From assembly GCA_965221505.1 (NCBI GenBank), contig CBDCSI010000001.1, positions 1,240,001 through 1,304,000 of the forward strand: a DNA stretch of 64,000 nucleotides, in the 5' to 3' direction. Below the pieces are notes generated by a model. It was given only the letters and a program-made list of their open reading frames with translations, had not been told where the DNA came from and did not search any database. This stretch comes from CAZPXZ01 sp965221505 (lineage in GTDB: Bacteria > Pseudomonadota > Alphaproteobacteria > Rhodobacterales > CAZPXZ01). Position 1 is the first letter of the stretch; each line of letters begins with the position of its first letter. Below are positions 58,854 to 64,000 of this stretch, one piece after another. The position numbers were made by a program, and so were the translations under genes.

Positions 58854-60603
58854 GAGTCTCGGAGCGTTGGCCCTCGGGGTGGTCCGGGCGCTGTTCGCCC
58901 TCAGAGAGCCGATGCAGTCGGTGCGCGTGGGACTGGTGCTGGCGGCGTTCGCGATCGCGTTCGGATCCATCGGCGCGAGGATGGCGGTGCTGGCGGTGCA
59001 TGCGCAGGATCCGGGGCCGGTCCGCGCGTCCGGGCCGGTCGCGCTCGAACCTCCGGCGAGGGCGGAGATCCTGGACCGTAACGGCGAACTCCTCGCCGCC
59101 AACGTCACGGGCTGGTCGCTGGGCGCCCGGCCGAGGGCCATCGCCGATCATGCTGCCACGGCGACGGCGCTGGCCGGCGTGCTGGGCATGGACGCGCAGG
59201 CGCTGGCGGACTCCTTCGGCTCGGGGTCGAGTTTCGTATGGGTCAAGAAGCGGATCTTCGCTCACGAGAGGCAGGCGATTCAGGATCTCGGTTTGCCCGG
59301 GCTCGTGTTCCACGAGCGTCCGCTACGGGTGTATCCGCTCGGCCGGATGCTCTCCCATGTGGTAGGCGGGGTCCGGGACGAACAGGTGGAGCACTGGGGC
59401 GCCAGGATGGTAGGGGTCGCCGGGGTGGAGCGGCGCCTGGAGGAGCGGCTCGGCGCGGGCGGCGAACCGGTGCGGCTCTCCGTCGACCGTCGCGCGCAGG
59501 CGGTGCTCCATCGAGAGCTCGCGGAGGGTGTCGCGTATAACGGCGCCAAGGGCGGCTCGGCCGTCCTCCTCGACGTCCGCACCGGCGAGATACACGCCAT
59601 GGTATCGCTGCCGGACTACGATCCGAACAATCGGCCCCTGCCGATGTCGGGCGGGCTGCCGGACGACGACCCGCTCCTGAACCGAACCGCGCAAGGCCTG
59701 TACGAGCTCGGCTCGGTGATGAAGCCGATCACCGCGGCGCTCGCGATCGACCGCGGCGGCGCGACGCTCGAAACGCGCTACCAGGTCGGAAACGGGTTGC
59801 GCATCGGGGGCTACTCGATTCGCGAACACTACATTCGCGACCACACGATTTCGCTGCTGGAAGTGGTGCAACGTTCCTCGAACGTGGGCAGCGCCCGCGC
59901 CGCGCTGGACGTCGGCGGGGCCGAGCAGCAGCGGTTTCTGCGCGAACTCGGCTTGCTGGACCGGCTACCGATCGAGTTGTCGGAGGCCGGCGGCAGCCAG
60001 CCGCTCTTCGCGAAGCGGTGGAAGAGCCTGACCACGGCGACGGTCTCCTACGGCCACGGCCTCTCGATCACGCCGGTTCACCTCGCGAGTGCGGTTTCCA
60101 CGCTCGTCGGCGACGGGACGCGGGTGGAACCGACCCTCCTGCGGCGCGAAGCCGCGGAAGACGGCAGTCGCCTCGCGCCGGGCGACCGCCGCCGAGTGGT
60201 GTCCCTGCGAACCGTTCATGCCCTGCGCGAGGCGCTTCGCAGCGTGGTGCAGACGCGTCGGGGAACCGGCCGGCGAGCGCATGTCGCCGGCTACGACGTG
60301 GGCGGCAAGACCGGAACCGCGGACAAGCAGAAGCGCGGCGGACGGGGCTATCACCGCGACCGGGTGATCTCCACCTTCGTCTCCGCCTTTCCGATGCACG
60401 ATCCGCAGTTCGTTCTGGTCGTGTCGCTCGACGAACCGCAGGGAGTCGGAGATTCCCGTTCCCGGCGGCATGCGGGCCGAACCGCAGCGCCTGTCGCACA
60501 GGAGATCATCGCCGGGGTCGGCGTCCTGTACGGATTGCTTCCGCGGTTCGAACCGGAGCCGGATCGGTCGAGGGAGCCGAACGTTCGCGCGGCAGTCTAC
60601 TGA
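58846..60603 (+). CDS. ftsI: Peptidoglycan D,D-transpeptidase FtsI (PBP3)
   Basis: A 585-residue class B penicillin-binding protein, septal transpeptidase. One membrane anchor (about 28-50) is followed by the pedestal with ARAEILDRNGELLA, then the active-site motifs S290-V-M-K293, S344-S-N346 and K488-T-G490. The product cross-links new septal wall with FtsW. The gene starts inside ftsL and is followed after 43 bases by murE. Confidence 0.95.
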   Translation: MSKSLGALALGVVRALFALREPMQSVRVGLVLAAFAIAFGSIGARMAVLAVHAQDPGPVRASGPVALEPPARAEILDRNGELLAANVTGWSLGARPRAIADHAATATALAGVLGMDAQALADSFGSGSSFVWVKKRIFAHERQAIQDLGLPGLVFHERPLRVYPLGRMLSHVVGGVRDEQVEHWGARMVGVAGVERRLEERLGAGGEPVRLSVDRRAQAVLHRELAEGVAYNGAKGGSAVLLDVRTGEIHAMVSLPDYDPNNRPLPMSGGLPDDDPLLNRTAQGLYELGSVMKPITAALAIDRGGATLETRYQVGNGLRIGGYSIREHYIRDHTISLLEVVQRSSNVGSARAALDVGGAEQQRFLRELGLLDRLPIELSEAGGSQPLFAKRWKSLTTATVSYGHGLSITPVHLASAVSTLVGDGTRVEPTLLRREAAEDGSRLAPGDRRRVVSLRTVHALREALRSVVQTRRGTGRRAHVAGYDVGGKTGTADKQKRGGRGYHRDRVISTFVSAFPMHDPQFVLVVSLDEPQGVGDSRSRRHAGRTAAPVAQEIIAGVGVLYGLLPRFEPEPDRSREPNVRAAVY

Positions 60604-60646
60604 CCGGTCCTCCGGACGCCGAACGGGGATCGGGGCGCGGACGGAC

Positions 60647-62164
60647 ATGGCGAATCGGGTCACCGTCGCAGAACTCGGCATCGACGTGCGGGACAGCGTT
60701 CTGGGGCCGCCGCTTCCTCTCTCTACCCAGGTGACGGGGTTGACGGCGGACAGCCGGGAGGTTGTCCCCGGAGCGATCTTCGCGGCGCTGGGCGGCGGCC
60801 GTGCGCATGGCGCCGACTTCCTGGGCGAAGCGGCCTCTCGCGGTGCGGTCGCGGCGCTCGCGTCTCCCGCGGGAGCGTTTCGCGCGCTGGAGGCATCCGG
60901 CGCGTGGCAGATTCCGATTCTGGTCGATCCGGCCCCCCGGCGTCGCCTGGCCCGATTGGCGAGCCGGTTCTGGCCCGAGCGACCCGCGATTCGGGCGGCG
61001 GTCACCGGAACCAACGGCAAGACCTCGACCGTCGAGTTTCTGTACCGGCTATGGCGTCTGGCCGGCCGTCCGGCCGCCGCGATCGGGACGCTGGGCGCCG
61101 TCGGTCCCGAGGGACGGAGCGACACCGCACTGACCACGCCGGACCCGGTCAGCGTTCATCGGTTGATGCAGCGATTTGCGCGAGAGGGCGCCGCCCGACT
61201 GGCGATCGAGGCCTCGTCGCACGCGCTGTCGCAGGGTCGGCTCGACGGCCTGGAGCCGACGGTCGCCGCGCTATCGAGTTTCTCTCGCGATCACCTGGAC
61301 TATCACGGCGGCCGGGACGCCTATGCGGAGGCCAAGCTGCGCCTGTTCGCCGAGCTGCTTCCGGCGAGCGGCGCGGCGGTCGCCGACGCGGATTCCGGGC
61401 TCGGACGCTGTGCGCTGGCGCTGGCGAGCGCACGCGGAAGCGAAGCGATTCCGGTCGGGTTCTCGGACGCGGCCCGGGACGGCATTCGAATTGTCTCGGT
61501 CGACTGCGTCTCGGAAGGCGGACAATCGGTCGCGTTCCGATATCGAGGCGCTTCGTACCGGGCGAACCTGCCGCTCGCCGGCGACTTCCAGGCCAAGAAC
61601 GCGCTGCTTGCCGCAGGCTGCGCCATCGCGTCCGGGATGACGGCGGAGGACGTCTTTTCGTCGCTCGAACGGCTTCGTCCGGTACCGGGCAGGATGCAGC
61701 TGGCGCTCCGCCTCGCCGCGGGCGGAGCCGCCTATGTCGACTACGCGCACACGCCGGATGCGCTTCGGGTCGCGCTGGGCGCCGCACGCCTGCACGTCCG
61801 GGAGGGCTGCAGGCTGCACGTCGTGTTCGGCGCGGGCGGCGAGAGGGACGCCGGCAAGCGCGCCGCCATGGGGAAGGTCGCTGCCGCGCTTGCGGACCGG
61901 GTGGTGATCACCGACGACAATCCGCGCGGCGAGGATCCCGCACGCATCCGCGAACAGCTTCGCGCCGGAGCGCCCGGCGCCGTCGCGATCGGTGACCGGG
62001 CGGAGGCCATTCGCGCCGCGCTGGCCGGGTTGCGACCGGGCGACGTGCTCCTGGTCGCGGGCAAGGGGCACGAAGCGGTGCAGGAGACTGCCGCCGGCGT
62101 CGTGCCGTTCGACGACGTGGGATCGATTCGCGCGTTGGCGTCGGGGCTGGGCGAGCGGTCGTGA
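60647..62164 (+). CDS. murE: UDP-N-acetylmuramoyl-L-alanyl-D-glutamate--2,6-diaminopimelate ligase
   Basis: A 505-residue Mur ligase adding the third stem residue. The ATP loop is VTGTNGKTSTVEF, then TTPDPV, EASSHALSQGRLDG and VDYAHTPDAL. The C-terminal DNPRGEDP contains the DNPR motif that selects meso-diaminopimelate, so the peptidoglycan is the normal Gram-negative DAP type. The ATG is at 60647; the stop overlaps the murF GTG. Confidence 0.96.
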   Translation: MANRVTVAELGIDVRDSVLGPPLPLSTQVTGLTADSREVVPGAIFAALGGGRAHGADFLGEAASRGAVAALASPAGAFRALEASGAWQIPILVDPAPRRRLARLASRFWPERPAIRAAVTGTNGKTSTVEFLYRLWRLAGRPAAAIGTLGAVGPEGRSDTALTTPDPVSVHRLMQRFAREGAARLAIEASSHALSQGRLDGLEPTVAALSSFSRDHLDYHGGRDAYAEAKLRLFAELLPASGAAVADADSGLGRCALALASARGSEAIPVGFSDAARDGIRIVSVDCVSEGGQSVAFRYRGASYRANLPLAGDFQAKNALLAAGCAIASGMTAEDVFSSLERLRPVPGRMQLALRLAAGGAAYVDYAHTPDALRVALGAARLHVREGCRLHVVFGAGGERDAGKRAAMGKVAAALADRVVITDDNPRGEDPARIREQLRAGAPGAVAIGDRAEAIRAALAGLRPGDVLLVAGKGHEAVQETAAGVVPFDDVGSIRALASGLGERS

Positions 62165-63579
62165 CGGCGCTCTGGACCTCCGTCGAGGCCGCGCGCGCGG
62201 TCGGCGGCACGTCGCGGGCCGAGTGGCGCGCGGAAGGCGTGTCAATCGATTCGAGAACGCTGGCGCCGGGGGATCTGTTCGTCGCCCTGCGCGGGCCGAA
62301 TCACGACGGCCACGACCATGCCGCCTCGGCGCTGGCGCGCGGGGCGGCGGCGGTGATGCTCGACCGGCCCGCTCCCGGCGTGTCCGACGGGGCGCCGGTG
62401 CTCGCGGTAGACGACACTCTGGACGCGTTGCAGGCGCTGGGCCGGGCTGCGCGTCCGAGAGCCGGAACCCTCGTCGGTATCACGGGATCGGTCGGAAAGA
62501 CCGGAACCCGGAGCATGCTCGAGGCGGCGCTCCGCCCTTCGGGACCGACCGTCGCCTCCGAGCGATCGCTGAACAACCACTGGGGCGTGCCGCTCACCCT
62601 GGCTCGAATTCCCCGGAACACCCGCTACGCCGTGATCGAGATGGGCATGAACGCCGCAGGGGAAATTCGGCGGCTATCGAGCCTCGCGCGGCCGGACGTC
62701 GCAGTGGTCACCGCGATCGCGCCGGCGCATCTCTCCGCATTCGGCACCCTCGAACGCATTGCGGAAGCGAAGGCGGAGATCTTCGAACACCTTGCCGAGG
62801 GCGGAGTTGCCGTCATCCCCGACCGGTGTCCCGGCCAGGACCGTCTTGCCCGGGCGGCGGCTGCCCGCGCCGGTACGGTCTGGACTTTCGGCGAGAGCGA
62901 CGAGGCGGACGCCCGTCTCGTGCAGGTCTCGACGCGCGGCGGCGCCACGGCGGTCCGGGCCGTCGTGCTGGGCGCGGAATGCGCCTGGCGGCTCGGCGCG
63001 CCGGGGCGCCATTGGGCGCAGAACTCGCTCGCGGTGCAGTTGGCGCTTCGGGCGGCGGGTGCGGACGCCGGGCGCGCGACCTGCGCTCTCGCGGCATGGC
63101 GCATTCCGGCCGGGCGCGGCGCGGCCGAGAGCGTCTCCATGTCGCCGGGGAAGTCGGAGGAAGCGTTTCTGCTGATCGACGACAGCTACAACGCCAACCC
63201 GGCCTCGATGAAGGCGGCGCTGGAGCGGCTGGCGGAAGCGGCGCCCGAGTCGGGGCCGCTCGGCCCCGGTCGCCGGATCGCGTTCCTCGGGGACATGCTC
63301 GAATTGGGTCCGGAGGAGGAGCGGCTCCATGCCGGACTGTCCTCCCTGGCGGCCGTGCGGGCGCTCGACGCGATGCATCTTTGCGGTCCGCGCATGCGCG
63401 CGCTACACGACAGCCTGCCCCCGGAGGTTCGCGGCGGCTGGGAAGCGGATGCGGAGAGTCTGGCCGAGCGGGCGCCGGGACTGGTGCGTCCGGGGGACGT
63501 CGTGTTGGTAAAGGGATCGAACGGCGCACGTTGCGGCGCGATCGCGTCGGCGCTTCGCCGGCTGGAGAGGGGAGACTGA
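62161..63579 (+). CDS. murF: UDP-N-acetylmuramoyl-tripeptide--D-alanyl-D-alanine ligase
   Basis: A 472-residue Mur ligase that adds D-Ala-D-Ala to the tripeptide precursor. The N-terminal SIDSRTLAPGDLFVAL is MurF/MurE-type. The ATP loop is ITGSVGKTGTRSML, followed by NNHWGVPLTL, which is specific to MurF, EMGMNAAGEI and DDSYNANPASMKAAL. The start is GTG overlapping the murE stop (GTGA). Confidence 0.96.
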   Translation: MTALWTSVEAARAVGGTSRAEWRAEGVSIDSRTLAPGDLFVALRGPNHDGHDHAASALARGAAAVMLDRPAPGVSDGAPVLAVDDTLDALQALGRAARPRAGTLVGITGSVGKTGTRSMLEAALRPSGPTVASERSLNNHWGVPLTLARIPRNTRYAVIEMGMNAAGEIRRLSSLARPDVAVVTAIAPAHLSAFGTLERIAEAKAEIFEHLAEGGVAVIPDRCPGQDRLARAAAARAGTVWTFGESDEADARLVQVSTRGGATAVRAVVLGAECAWRLGAPGRHWAQNSLAVQLALRAAGADAGRATCALAAWRIPAGRGAAESVSMSPGKSEEAFLLIDDSYNANPASMKAALERLAEAAPESGPLGPGRRIAFLGDMLELGPEEERLHAGLSSLAAVRALDAMHLCGPRMRALHDSLPPEVRGGWEADAESLAERAPGLVRPGDVVLVKGSNGARCGAIASALRRLERGD

Positions 63580-63587
63580 CGAGGAAC

Positions 63588-64000
63588 ATGCTGCATGCGC
63601 TGCTGGCCCCGCTGAGCGACGGAGGCGACGTCTACAACCTGTTTCGGTACATCACGTTCCGGACCGGCGGCGCCATGATGACGGCGCTCGTTCTCTCCCT
63701 GCTGCTGGGAGGCTGGTCCGTTCGGCTGCTTCGTCGGCGCCAGGGGCGGGGACAACCGATTCGCGACGACGGACCCGCGTGGCATATCGAGGCCAAGTCG
63801 GGCACGCCGACCATGGGCGGACTCTTGATTCTGGGCACGGTGACCGTTTCGATGGCGCTCTGGGCTCGGTGGGAAAATCCCTATGTCTGGCTGGCGATGC
63901 TGGCGCTGCTGGGGTTCGGCGCCATCGGGTTCGCCGACGACGCGACCAAGATCCGGACGGGTTCGCGAGGGCTCAGCGCGCGGCTTCGGTTCGCGGCGGG
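63588..64000 (+). CDS. mraY: Phospho-N-acetylmuramoyl-pentapeptide-transferase (partial, runs off the window)
   Basis: The first 137 residues of MraY, the membrane enzyme that makes lipid I from UDP-MurNAc-pentapeptide and undecaprenyl phosphate. Visible are the N-terminal YNLFRYITFRTGGAM, the KSGTPTMGGLLIL loop and GFADDATKI with the catalytic-site aspartates. GAGGAAC precedes the ATG at 63588. The gene is cut by the right edge rather than truncated in nature. Confidence 0.95.
   Translation, partial: MLHALLAPLSDGGDVYNLFRYITFRTGGAMMTALVLSLLLGGWSVRLLRRRQGRGQPIRDDGPAWHIEAKSGTPTMGGLLILGTVTVSMALWARWENPYVWLAMLALLGFGAIGFADDATKIRTGSRGLSARLRFAA

Noticed and set aside
1..64000. CRISPR arrays, prophage or intact insertion sequences
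   Set aside because: No regularly spaced direct repeats, no phage structural or integrase motifs and no complete transposase were seen. The Rpn nuclease gene is the only transposase-annotated type and lacks terminal repeats that I can recognise.

Overview
The window is very GC-rich chromosomal DNA from a Gram-negative bacterium, most likely an alphaproteobacterium. The indicators are a MipZ-type division ATPase, a proton-translocating transhydrogenase whose alpha subunit is naturally split (pntAA/pntAB), a 44-residue aa3 oxidase subunit IV beside it, two phasins with PhaR-like operator boxes, a class A RNase P RNA just before an mraZ-rsmH-ftsL-ftsI-murE-murF-mraY cluster, and Kdo (lipopolysaccharide) synthesis genes. 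I cannot place it below class. Nearly every gene has a long open frame in another frame or on the other strand because of the GC content; these were discarded unless family motifs supported them.

Layout. 0.3-3.3 kb: acyl-CoA metabolism (MaoC-type hydratase divergent from acyl-CoA dehydrogenase and SDR). 3.6-6.7 kb: a two-gene restriction or defence locus, a DNA cytosine-5 methyltransferase translationally coupled to a GHKL ATPase fused to a PD-(D/E)XK nuclease-like domain. 7.3-10.6 kb: tRNA threonylcarbamoyladenosine synthesis, an acetyltransferase, tRNA-Asn, a decayed zinc-ribbon gene and an ADP-ribosylglycohydrolase. 11-15.4 kb: a GPP34-cytochrome P450 fusion followed by a UDP-sugar-type glycosyltransferase, plus an HSDL2-like SDR. 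15.5-18.6 kb: oxidase subunit IV and transhydrogenase. 18.6-27.2 kb: four-carbon acid sugar dehydrogenases, a hydrolase, a TPR protein, kdsB-cysQ-kdsA, a metallo-hydrolase and a sensor kinase. 27.2-31.1 kb: phasin-csaA divergent from rpsD-prs-rpmE-mipZ. 31.1-34.1 kb: a gene-poor stretch with a HigA-antitoxin remnant, an Rpn nuclease and a run of hairpins.

34.1-52.3 kb is the most distinctive part. It holds a D,D-carboxypeptidase carrying eight tandem SPOR domains, each with a cysteine pair spaced exactly ten residues; a two-component flavin monooxygenase whose reductase is fused to a LysR-type effector-binding domain; and a seven-gene operon joining a polyamine-type ABC importer to an acetylpolyamine amidohydrolase, a trimethylamine/histamine dehydrogenase-like flavoprotein and an amidase. 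After these come an ammonium transporter and a second phasin with shared TTGCA-N-TGCAA boxes. 52.4-64 kb holds housekeeping genes (UPF0173 hydrolase, tadA, an rRNA pseudouridine synthase, a peptidoglycan amidase, rnpB) and the start of the division and cell-wall cluster, where ATGA/GTGA overlaps indicate a tightly coupled operon running off the right edge inside mraY.

The strongest candidates for undescribed biology are the eight-SPOR carboxypeptidase, the GPP34-P450 fusion, the reductase-LysR fusion and the methyltransferase/GHKL-nuclease pair. All functional statements come from motif recognition by eye; no database search was run.
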